NCBI GenBank assembly: GCA_027451165.1
Contig: DAIDJX010000239.1
Span: forward strand, 1-5,387
DNA from: Prolixibacteraceae bacterium
GTDB lineage: Bacteria > Bacteroidota > Bacteroidia > Bacteroidales > Prolixibacteraceae
Direction of reading: 5' to 3'
DNA length: 5,387 nucleotides
Below the pieces are notes generated by a model that had not been told where the DNA came from, did not search any database, and saw only the letters and a list, made by a program, of their open reading frames with translations. Below, piece after piece: positions 1 to 5,387 of this stretch. Position 1 is the stretch's first letter; every line of letters starts with the position of its first letter. Both the position numbers and the translations under genes were made by a program.

Positions 1-1963
1 GTGTGGTACCGGTTTTCCCTGCAATCTCTCCGGGAACCTTGAACCTTGTCCGGAGTGCAGCGCCTGTTCCTTCCTCCACGACAGCGCGCATCATTTCGGT
101 GACGATCCTGCAGTTCTCCGGGTCAACACCGGAATCTTCCGGTTCGGGAGGCAGGAATTTTTCCAGGTTGACTCCCCTGTTGTTGTCAATTCTTTTCAAG
201 GTCCATGGCTCCACTTTCCGGCCTGAACTGACCAGCGCCGCATATACCGGCACCATGGCTCTCAGGGAGATGGAAGCAGTTCCCAACGCCAGGGAAGGGA
301 CTTCTGGCAGATCAGCCTCAATGCCCAGCTTGCGCGCTGTTGACACCACTTCACCGGCTCCTGTCTGCATCATGATTTCTACGGAAACGGTGTTGATGGA
401 ATGGGCCAGCGCTGCTTTCATGGAATAATAGCCGGAATAGTCATCCGAAGCATTGGCAGGTGACCAGTTGTCGTATTCTTTGTAAACTTTTTGCTCACTG
501 GAATAATGTTTCAGGGGACTAAGGCCTTCTTCCAGTGCAGCCAGGAAAACAACCGGTTTGAAGGTTGAACCGATCTGCCTTGAAGCCAGGCAATAATCGT
601 ATTTGAAAAACCGGAAATCAATGCCCCCGACCCAGGCTTTTATGGCGCCCGTATTATTGTCTATGACCAACATTCCGGCATTGAGCATGGAAAGATAGTG
701 TTTCAGGGAATCCATTGGGGTTGTCTTCACTGATTTCAATCCATCCCAGGTGAAAAGTGAAGTCTGAACTGGTTTAGAAAACTCCTTCATGATTTCCTTA
801 TGGCTTTTACCCGCTGCTTTCCCGTTTTTATAGCGGTCGGTGCGTTTCACTGCCCTTTCCAGGATGGAGGGATCTGCCGACCAGGGCTTTGCACTTTTCC
901 ACTGGGCATCAAATACCGACTGAACATTTTTCATATGCACTTTCATCGCCCCGGTGGCATACTGCTGGAGCTGATAATCAACCGTTGTATAAATTTTCAG
1001 ACCATCGGTATACAGGTTGTAGGGATCGCCGTTTTCCTTGTGGTGGTCACGGCACCATTGCAATAAGGTAGGGCGCAAATATTCCAGAAAATAGGGTGCT
1101 GGACCCTGGTTGTAGGTGATCAGACTGTATTTCAGCCCAAGGGGAGCTTTTTTAAATTTCACGCCCTGATCCGGTGTCAGGAACTTATTTTTCACCATCA
1201 GGTCGATCACCACATTTCTCCTTTCCAGCGAGCGGTCGGGATGAAGCCGGGGATTGAACGACTGGTTGGCCTTCAACATGCCCACCAACACGGCTGATTC
1301 AGGCACAGTGAGATCTTTCGGAAGCTTGCTGAAATAACGTTCAGCAGCCACTTCTATTCCGTAGATATTTTCGCCGAAAGGAACGGTGTTCAGGTAAAGG
1401 GTGATGATCTCCTCCTTGGAATAGATGCGCTCAAGCCGGTAAGCTATAATCGCTTCCCTGATCTTGCTCACCGGCAGTGTCATTACCCCCAGGTGGTTGC
1501 GTGGAAAAGTATTCTTGGCAATTTGCTGACTGAGGGTACTACCCCCTCCTGCACTCCTGTCGCCCAACAAAAGGGTCTTAAAAAAGACGCGCATCAGGGC
1601 AACCTCATCAATTCCCCGGTGTTTGAAAAAACGGGCATCTTCGGTGGCAATCAGGGCGTTGACCAGATTTTTAGACAGTTCACGGTAAGTAACATTGCTT
1701 CTGTTTTCCACATAATACCGCCCCAGGATTTTTCCGTCGGAAGAAATAATTTCGCTGGCCTGTGGGGTTTTGTACCGGACCAGCTCTTCTTCGGAAGGAA
1801 CTTTACCCAGGAAACCAAGATAGGTTACGAAGAAAAGGAGAAAAAACAGGATGGCCAGAATTGAAAGCCCGTAAAAACTCCACTTCAGCCACGAAGGCCA
1901 ACGGCCCCTCCGGGAGGCTCTGCCTTTCGGTCGGTTCATTTTTGCAATCTTACGGGCTCTCAT
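1..1963 (-). CDS. Class A penicillin-binding protein 1A (bifunctional transglycosylase/transpeptidase), C-terminus cut by window edge
   Basis: This bifunctional enzyme polymerises lipid II into glycan strands (GT51 domain) and crosslinks stem peptides (transpeptidase domain). It is anchored in the inner membrane and faces the periplasm. I translated 654 codons, open to the window edge. A basic N-tail (residues 1-27) precedes one membrane segment (about 28-51). The GT51 domain shows ATEDARFFKHRG with catalytic Glu108, GGSTLSQQ (140-147) and KIRE with Glu170. The transpeptidase domain shows STFK (Ser466 nucleophile, Lys469), SIN (522-524) and KTGTT (650-654), where the window ends. All visible catalytic motifs are intact. 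Related proteins are usually about 750-800 residues, so roughly 100 or more are missing. The ATG at 1963 is 9 bases after the upstream stop. ATG at 1939 (Met9) and TTG at 1969 are alternatives, and none has a clear Shine-Dalgarno. It is probably co-transcribed with the thioredoxin-like lipoprotein. The family call is very secure; mrcA/ponA-type naming is left open. Confidence 0.96.
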   Translation of the reverse strand, partial: MRARKIAKMNRPKGRASRRGRWPSWLKWSFYGLSILAILFFLLFFVTYLGFLGKVPSEEELVRYKTPQASEIISSDGKILGRYYVENRSNVTYRELSKNLVNALIATEDARFFKHRGIDEVALMRVFFKTLLLGDRSAGGGSTLSQQIAKNTFPRNHLGVMTLPVSKIREAIIAYRLERIYSKEEIITLYLNTVPFGENIYGIEVAAERYFSKLPKDLTVPESAVLVGMLKANQSFNPRLHPDRSLERRNVVIDLMVKNKFLTPDQGVKFKKAPLGLKYSLITYNQGPAPYFLEYLRPTLLQWCRDHHKENGDPYNLYTDGLKIYTTVDYQLQQYATGAMKVHMKNVQSVFDAQWKSAKPWSADPSILERAVKRTDRYKNGKAAGKSHKEIMKEFSKPVQTSLFTWDGLKSVKTTPMDSLKHYLSMLNAGMLVIDNNTGAIKAWVGGIDFRFFKYDYCLASRQIGSTFKPVVFLAALEEGLSPLKHYSSEQKVYKEYDNWSPANASDDYSGYYSMKAALAHSINTVSVEIMMQTGAGEVVSTARKLGIEADLPEVPSLALGTASISLRAMVPVYAALVSSGRKVEPWTLKRIDNNRGVNLEKFLPPEPEDSGVDPENCRIVTEMMRAVVEEGTGAALRTRFKVPGEIAGKTGTT

Positions 1964-1972
1964 TCCCAACGA

Positions 1973-3397
1973 TTAATTCATCGGTTTCCCATCTATATGA
2001 AATCCAAAATACTTTTTCAGAAAATCGATGGAAAATTTCTTGGCAATGATCTTTTTGTCTGCATCCAGGAGAAAAACCGCCGGGGTAGTCCTTGTGTCAT
2101 AAATGATCTTAAACCGCGACTGGTGGAATTCATCCCAAACGTTGATCCAGTCGGTCATGTGATGCTGGTCGATGAAATCGGTCCACTCCTTCCTGTTGTT
2201 CTGGTTGTAAATGGCGACAACATCCAATCCTTTGTCGCGGTATGGGAGGAAAATGTCATTATACAATTTGGGTACGAATTCCTTGCAATGCGAACAGGTG
2301 GGCTCGTAAAAAACCAGGATGGTATATTTCTTTTTTCCCTGGGTCAGGAAATAGGGTAAACCGTCGAGGGTCTCCATCCTCAGGTTTCTGGCTTGCATAC
2401 CGATCAGATTATTTTCCAGGAAGATCACATTTTCCCTGATCACAGCATTGGAGGCAGAATCCACCCAGTTGGCTTGCCCTGACAGGTAATATTCACGGGC
2501 AATATCCACAAAAAGGGCATCCATCCCCATTATATTACTATTGAGCGACTTGTTGAGCAGATAGGAAGCGACATAACGGAACATCAGCGGTTCAGACTGC
2601 GCTTTCCTGATCAGTTTAAAGGCATAGGGTTTTACAGAATCGTATAACTGGAGCAAAACTTTATCGAAGTAAGCTTCGAGTTTTGGTTTCAAAAGAGGGG
2701 TATAAATAAACCGCTTATCGGTAATGTCAAAATGGTCAAAATAATGGTCTTTTCTGAAATTATACTGGTAAGTCCATTTCAGGGAATCGTTGGCTTTATA
2801 AGCTTCCGGAATATCATCCAATTTCACATCTTCCACATAGTTGGCCATCAGAAAAACGGCCAGCATAGTCCCGGGAAATTCCGCAGATTTTTGTTTCCAG
2901 TACTGATGAACCTGATTGGTAAGGTCGATAATTTGTTTGGTGATCTGGTCTTTTTCTTCCTTACCGGCTTTTTGAAATACCGAATCCAGAACCGACAGTT
3001 TTTTTTGTTGCTGTTGCAACCAATGGGTATATTTCAGAAATTCAACACTTTCAACAGCATCTTTGATTTGCAGATGGTCCAATCCAAAATCCGGATTGGT
3101 GATTTCCATCGTCTGATCTTTCCCCAGCAACACGTCGAAGTGACGGTTGGCGTTCATGTATATTTTGTACAAGCCCTCAGGCAGAAGGGTATCACCTTCA
3201 AAAACCCCAAAGCCCCTTGAATCCATCAAAAGGGTATCCTTTATATAAACGTTGGTATCATAGTAATGGGTGAGGTACACGCTGGAATCGGCTGCTGAGG
3301 TGAGTTTCAGTTTAATTTTATATCCTTCGGCCATTAAAGTAGTACATCCTGAGATTAACATCATAGCCACCAAAAAAATTCTTCTTCTCATAACCAT
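1973..3397 (-). CDS. Thioredoxin-like lipoprotein with DUF4369-like and DUF5106-like regions (TlpA/ResA-type)
   Basis: This is a probable periplasmic thiol-disulfide protein of a kind common in Bacteroidota; its substrate is unknown. Numbered from ATG 3397 it has 474 residues. A short signal (MVMRRRIFLVAMM) leads to a lipobox ISG-Cys at Cys18. Signal peptidase I cleavage after LMA is an alternative. The surface-export pattern of acidic residues after the Cys is absent, so a periplasm-facing anchor is likely. Residues about 26-100 are beta-rich and DUF4369-like. Residues about 113-318 are helical and DUF5106-like, including a WLQQQQKKL stretch. Residues about 338-463 form the thioredoxin fold with ILVFYEPTCSHCKEF (redox CSHC at 368-371) and TTPAVF (cis-Pro439). 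The frame is open up to ATG 3493, but that start adds a long tail before the signal and enters the divergent promoter region. A -7-like element at 3423-3430 favours a start at 3397 or 3391. The stop lies 9 bases before the PBP gene, implying an operon. Domain names come from recalled architecture, not a search. Confidence 0.9.
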   Translation of the reverse strand: MVMRRRIFLVAMMLISGCTTLMAEGYKIKLKLTSAADSSVYLTHYYDTNVYIKDTLLMDSRGFGVFEGDTLLPEGLYKIYMNANRHFDVLLGKDQTMEITNPDFGLDHLQIKDAVESVEFLKYTHWLQQQQKKLSVLDSVFQKAGKEEKDQITKQIIDLTNQVHQYWKQKSAEFPGTMLAVFLMANYVEDVKLDDIPEAYKANDSLKWTYQYNFRKDHYFDHFDITDKRFIYTPLLKPKLEAYFDKVLLQLYDSVKPYAFKLIRKAQSEPLMFRYVASYLLNKSLNSNIMGMDALFVDIAREYYLSGQANWVDSASNAVIRENVIFLENNLIGMQARNLRMETLDGLPYFLTQGKKKYTILVFYEPTCSHCKEFVPKLYNDIFLPYRDKGLDVVAIYNQNNRKEWTDFIDQHHMTDWINVWDEFHQSRFKIIYDTRTTPAVFLLDADKKIIAKKFSIDFLKKYFGFHIDGKPMN

Positions 3398-3411
3398 CTG
3401 TTTGAAATACC

Positions 3412-3464
3412 GCTTGATCTGACAAAAATAACGCCAGTTTTGTGAATTCATGATATTATCAAGC
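3412..3464. repeat. Inverted repeat GCTTGAT/ATCAAGC in the divergent intergenic region
   Basis: GCTTGAT at 3412-3418 and its perfect complement ATCAAGC at 3458-3464 are separated by 39 bases. The arms flank the minus-strand -7-like element at 3423-3430. A perfect 8-base palindrome, TGAATTCA, lies between them at 3443-3450. This could be a pair of regulator half-sites, but 7-base arms at this spacing can arise by chance. No known operator is recognised. Confidence 0.25.
3423..3430 (-). promoter_or_regulatory. Candidate Bacteroidota -7 element for the lipoprotein-PBP operon
   Basis: The minus strand reads TATTTTTG, matching the Bacteroidota -7 consensus TAnnTTTG. It ends 25 bases before the ATG at 3397, which would give a leader of under 25 bases. 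No TTTG -33 element is found at the expected spacing, so this is a half-match only. The motif is seen directly; promoter activity is inferred. Confidence 0.35.
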
Positions 3465-3494
3465 CTGAATCTGGAAAAATTGACGTTTAACATT

Positions 3495-3502
3495 TACTTT
3501 TG
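3495..3502 (+). promoter_or_regulatory. Candidate Bacteroidota -7 element for the glycosyltransferase gene
   Basis: The plus strand reads TACTTTTG, an exact fit to TAnnTTTG. It ends 17 bases before the ATG at 3520, so a transcript would have a leader of roughly a dozen bases and no Shine-Dalgarno, as is usual in this phylum. I do not see a TTTG -33 element at the normal spacing, so confidence is limited. Confidence 0.4.
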
Positions 3503-3519
3503 ATCCAGAAAGTACCATT

Positions 3520-4431
3520 ATGATCTCTGTTTGCATTCCGGTATACAATGTGGATGTCAATGGGCTGGCTGCCCAATTGTCAGACGAAATCCAGACACTG
3601 GGCGTACCGGCCGAAGCCATATTCATGGACGACGGATCTTCAGGGGAAATACTTATCCTCAACAGAGAAATCAATAACCTTCCAGGCATTTGTTATGTGG
3701 AGACCTTTGAAAACACAGGAAGGGCCGCCATAAGAAACAAGTTGGGAAGAAGAGCTGTTTTTCCATGGCTGCTGTTCCTTGATGCAGATTCTCTTCTTCC
3801 GGAGAAAGGTTTTCTGCTGCGTTACATGGCTGCAATGGCAGAGAATACGGTGGTTTGCGGAGGTACCTGCTATCACAGGGTCCCACCTGCAGATCAATTA
3901 CAGAGGTTGCGCTGGAAATACGGGATCCACCGGGAACAGCTCACCGCCCAAATCAGAAGCAAAAGGAGCAGTTATGCCATCACTTCCAATAATTTTCTGC
4001 TACCCCGTGACATTTTTCTGGGAACCGGCTTCAGAGAGGAGATCAAAGGGTATGGCCATGAAGATACAGTACTGGGCTTTGACCTCAACAAGAAGGGCAT
4101 TATTATTAAGCACATTGATAACCCGGTCATCCATACCGGTTTGGAAAGCTCAGCGGAATACCTGGGTAAAACGCGTTCTGCCTTACGCAACTTGTTATTT
4201 ATTCAGGACTTATTGGCCAGCGACAAGGAGTTTATACGCTCTTCCGGCTTGCTCCGGCAACTTCAAGGGCTGGAATCAGTTAAGCTGATTCGACCCGCTG
4301 CTTTCGTTTTCAGGTTAACCGAACACCAGCTGGTAAAAAACCTGACTGGCCCTCATCCTTCGCTTGTATTATTTGACCTTTACCGGCTTGGGTACCTTTG
4401 CCAAAGTAGAAAATCCTGTAAGGGGAAATGA
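3520..4431 (+). CDS. Family 2 glycosyltransferase (GT-A fold)
   Basis: This enzyme (303 residues) transfers a sugar from a nucleotide-sugar donor to an unidentified acceptor, most likely during synthesis of a cell-surface polysaccharide or glycolipid. It opens directly into the GT-A core (ISVCIPVYN, residues 2-10), followed by MDDGS (36-40, donor nucleotide contact), NTGRAAIRN (65-73) and FLDADS (86-91) with the metal-binding DxD Asp88/Asp90. GYGHED (177-182) resembles the catalytic acidic motif of GT2/GT7C-type transferases, with Asp182 the likely base. NPVIHTGLE (201-209) carries His205, a usual late metal ligand. No membrane span is seen; the C-terminus is basic (SRKSCKGK) and may sit at the inner face of the membrane. 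The ATG at 3520 begins exactly at the first core strand, so no N-terminal extension is needed. The gene stands alone, divergent from the lipoprotein operon and convergent with mazG, with no other glycan gene in view. The family is secure; donor and acceptor cannot be predicted. Confidence 0.93.
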   Translation: MISVCIPVYNVDVNGLAAQLSDEIQTLGVPAEAIFMDDGSSGEILILNREINNLPGICYVETFENTGRAAIRNKLGRRAVFPWLLFLDADSLLPEKGFLLRYMAAMAENTVVCGGTCYHRVPPADQLQRLRWKYGIHREQLTAQIRSKRSSYAITSNNFLLPRDIFLGTGFREEIKGYGHEDTVLGFDLNKKGIIIKHIDNPVIHTGLESSAEYLGKTRSALRNLLFIQDLLASDKEFIRSSGLLRQLQGLESVKLIRPAAFVFRLTEHQLVKNLTGPHPSLVLFDLYRLGYLCQSRKSCKGK

Positions 4432-4489
4432 TGGTCCAGGGTATTCTTTCCAAAGGATTGTAAAGAGTTTAGAGAACAATGGGGCTGTT

Positions 4490-4522
4490 GAGACAAACAG
4501 GTATCACTATCTGTTACGTCTC
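4490..4522 (+). terminator. Candidate terminator hairpin after the glycosyltransferase gene
   Basis: An interrupted stem lies between the convergent glycosyltransferase and mazG genes. GAGAC (4490-4494) pairs with GTCTC (4518-4522), and AACAGGTA (4496-4503) pairs with TATCTGTT (4508-4515), leaving the loop TCAC. A 1x2 internal loop separates the two stem parts. One pair is G-U in plus-strand RNA and would be a C-A mismatch in minus-strand RNA, which favours plus-strand use. The following sequence is pyrimidine-rich but has no clean U-run directly after the stem, so a Rho-independent terminator is only a candidate. Confidence 0.4.
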
Positions 4523-4548
4523 TCCCTCTCTTTAGGCTCTTAATTCTT

Positions 4549-5334
4549 TTATGTCCCCAATTCTTTTTTCGCCTGTTCCCAGATAATATCCATTTCCGCC
4601 AGCGTCATTTTTTTCAGGTCACGGCCTTTTTGGAGGGTTTCATTTTCCAGGTAGTTGAAGCGCCTGATGAACTTAAGGTTGGTGCGTTCCAGGGCGGCTT
4701 CCGGATCCACCCCATACAAACGGGCGGCATTAACCATGGCAAAAAAGAGGTCGCCGAATTCCGATTCAATCTTATCCTGGTCAACTTTTCCAATTTCTTC
4801 AGCCAGTTCTGAAATTTCCTCCTGAACTTTCTCCCAGACCTGTTCTTTGTATTCCCAGTCAAAACCGACTCCGCTGGCTTTTTCCTGAATGCGGTTGGCT
4901 TTCACCAGGGCCGGCATATCCACCGGGACGCCTTCCAGCACCCTGTTTTTACGGCCTTTTTCCTTAAGCTTCAGAGATTCCCAGTTCTCGATCACCTCAC
5001 GGGCGCCGGATACCTGGGTATCTCCAAAAACATGGGGATGACGGTACAACAGTTTTTCATTGATGTGCCGGATCACCTCTTCCATGGAAAAAGCATTCTT
5101 TTCGGATCCGATCTTTGCATAAAAAACAATGTGCATGATCAGATCGCCCAGCTCTTTCATGATTTCCTGCGGGTCATTTTTCAAAATGGCATCCCCCAGT
5201 TCATAAGTCTCTTCGATGGTGAGTTTTCTCAGCGACTCAAAGGTCTGCTCCCTGTCCCACGGGCATTTCTCCCGGAGTTCATCCATGATCTCCAGGAGGC
5301 GCCGGAATTCAGCTAATGTATTTTCAAGTGACAT
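4549..5334 (-). CDS. mazG: Nucleoside triphosphate pyrophosphohydrolase MazG
   Basis: This cytoplasmic enzyme hydrolyses (d)NTPs to NMP and pyrophosphate, a housecleaning role; in E. coli it also affects ppGpp levels. The protein has 261 residues, nearly the length of E. coli MazG (263). It has two tandem all-alpha MazG domains. The first begins with a CPWDREQT motif (residues 24-31) and carries the metal-binding set Glu41, Glu42, Glu45 (EETYE) and Glu61/Asp64 (ELGD). The second carries Glu172, Glu173, Glu176 (EEISE) and Glu192/Asp195 (EFGD). KANRIQEKASGVGFDW (145-160) is the characteristic inter-domain signature. Both metal sites look intact. The ATG at 5334 is well bounded: an in-frame TGA created by the upstream heptamer array lies 18 bases upstream with no start codon between. 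It is convergent with the glycosyltransferase gene. No toxin-antitoxin mazEF genes are present here, and its upstream neighbour is outside the window. Confidence 0.97.
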   Translation of the reverse strand: MSLENTLAEFRRLLEIMDELREKCPWDREQTFESLRKLTIEETYELGDAILKNDPQEIMKELGDLIMHIVFYAKIGSEKNAFSMEEVIRHINEKLLYRHPHVFGDTQVSGAREVIENWESLKLKEKGRKNRVLEGVPVDMPALVKANRIQEKASGVGFDWEYKEQVWEKVQEEISELAEEIGKVDQDKIESEFGDLFFAMVNAARLYGVDPEAALERTNLKFIRRFNYLENETLQKGRDLKKMTLAEMDIIWEQAKKELGT

Positions 5335-5338
5335 AATT

Positions 5339-5387
5339 GGTTTCAGGTTTCAGGTTTCAGGTTTCAGGTTTCAGGTTTCAGGTTTCA
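5339..5387. repeat. Heptanucleotide tandem array, 7 perfect copies of GGTTTCA, running into the window edge
   Basis: The last 49 bases are seven uninterrupted copies of GGTTTCA (TGAAACC on the minus strand). The array continues to the window end, so its true length is unknown. It lies four bases (AATT) upstream of the mazG start codon and therefore takes up the whole visible mazG leader and the place where a ribosome-binding site would be. Seven is not a multiple of three, so the array contains TGA stops in all three minus-strand frames and cannot be coding that way for more than 21 bases. There are no spacers, which rules out a CRISPR. A role in expression is inference only. Confidence 0.97.

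Noticed and set aside
1493..1864. Plus-strand open frame of 123 codons
   Set aside because: It lies fully antisense to the GT51 domain of the PBP, whose catalytic motifs are intact on the minus strand. Its translation shows no recognisable domain.
1961..1975. Possible stop-codon readthrough fusing the lipoprotein to the PBP, since both are in the same frame (TAA followed by three sense codons, then ATG)
   Set aside because: A 9-base gap puts the genes in one frame by chance one time in three. A fusion would also place the PBP's basic cytoplasmic tail in the periplasm and invert its membrane segment. Ordinary operon spacing explains it.
2732..3220. Plus-strand open frame of 162 codons
   Set aside because: It is antisense to the thioredoxin-like lipoprotein gene. 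Its Phe/Ile-rich translation is what the complement of a Lys/Glu/Asn-rich protein gives, and it lacks motifs.
3391..3493. Longer lipoprotein start at ATG 3493 (506 residues)
   Set aside because: It would put about 34 mostly polar residues before a good signal sequence and lipobox, and would cover the -7-like element at 3423-3430. A start at 3397 or 3391 is more sensible.
3779..4288. Plus-strand open frame of 169 codons in another frame of the glycosyltransferase gene
   Set aside because: The overlapping frame 3520-4431 carries all GT2 motifs; this one has none and covers the same DNA.
4549..5334. MazG as part of a toxin-antitoxin or phage-defence module
   Set aside because: There is no mazE or mazF-like frame nearby, and the protein is the full two-domain housekeeping type rather than the short single-domain phage or accessory type.
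5339..5387. CRISPR array or telomere-like repeat
   Set aside because: The units are 7 bases with no spacers, so it is not CRISPR. Similarity to eukaryotic telomere heptamers is superficial, as the neighbouring genes are clearly bacterial.

Overview
The window looks like an ordinary chromosomal, mostly housekeeping segment from a member of the Bacteroidota (Bacteroidales-like). The evidence is as follows. One gene has the three-part architecture typical of that phylum: a lipobox signal, a DUF4369-like domain, a helical DUF5106-like domain and a thioredoxin fold. No gene start has a recognisable Shine-Dalgarno sequence. Two TAnnTTTG elements, the Bacteroidota -7 promoter consensus, sit just upstream of two divergent genes. 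The penicillin-binding protein also has the linker style usual in this phylum. Genus or species cannot be given from sequence alone.

Layout, left to right. Positions 1-1963 (minus strand) hold a class A penicillin-binding protein (PBP1A type). It is cut by the window edge exactly at its KTGTT active-site motif, so its C-terminus is missing. Nine bases upstream of it, in the same direction, lies a periplasmic thioredoxin-like lipoprotein (1973-3397). The two very probably form an operon. Positions 3398-3519 are a divergent intergenic region with a -7-like element facing each way, an inverted repeat and a short palindrome. Positions 3520-4431 (plus strand) encode a family 2 (GT-A fold) glycosyltransferase. 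A 117-base gap follows between convergent genes and holds a candidate terminator hairpin. Positions 4549-5334 (minus strand) encode the two-domain nucleotide pyrophosphohydrolase MazG. The window ends in seven perfect copies of the heptamer GGTTTCA (5339-5387), four bases upstream of the mazG start codon.

How the genes fit together. The PBP polymerises and crosslinks peptidoglycan, and the lipoprotein is probably a thiol-disulfide protein in the same periplasm. The glycosyltransferase probably contributes to a surface glycan. MazG is a cytoplasmic nucleotide-pool enzyme with no evident functional link to the others. I see no mobile element, CRISPR array, RNA gene, defence system or clearly new system. 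The points most worth a second look are the heptamer array forming the mazG leader and the coupling of the thioredoxin-like lipoprotein to a PBP with three periplasmic cysteines.
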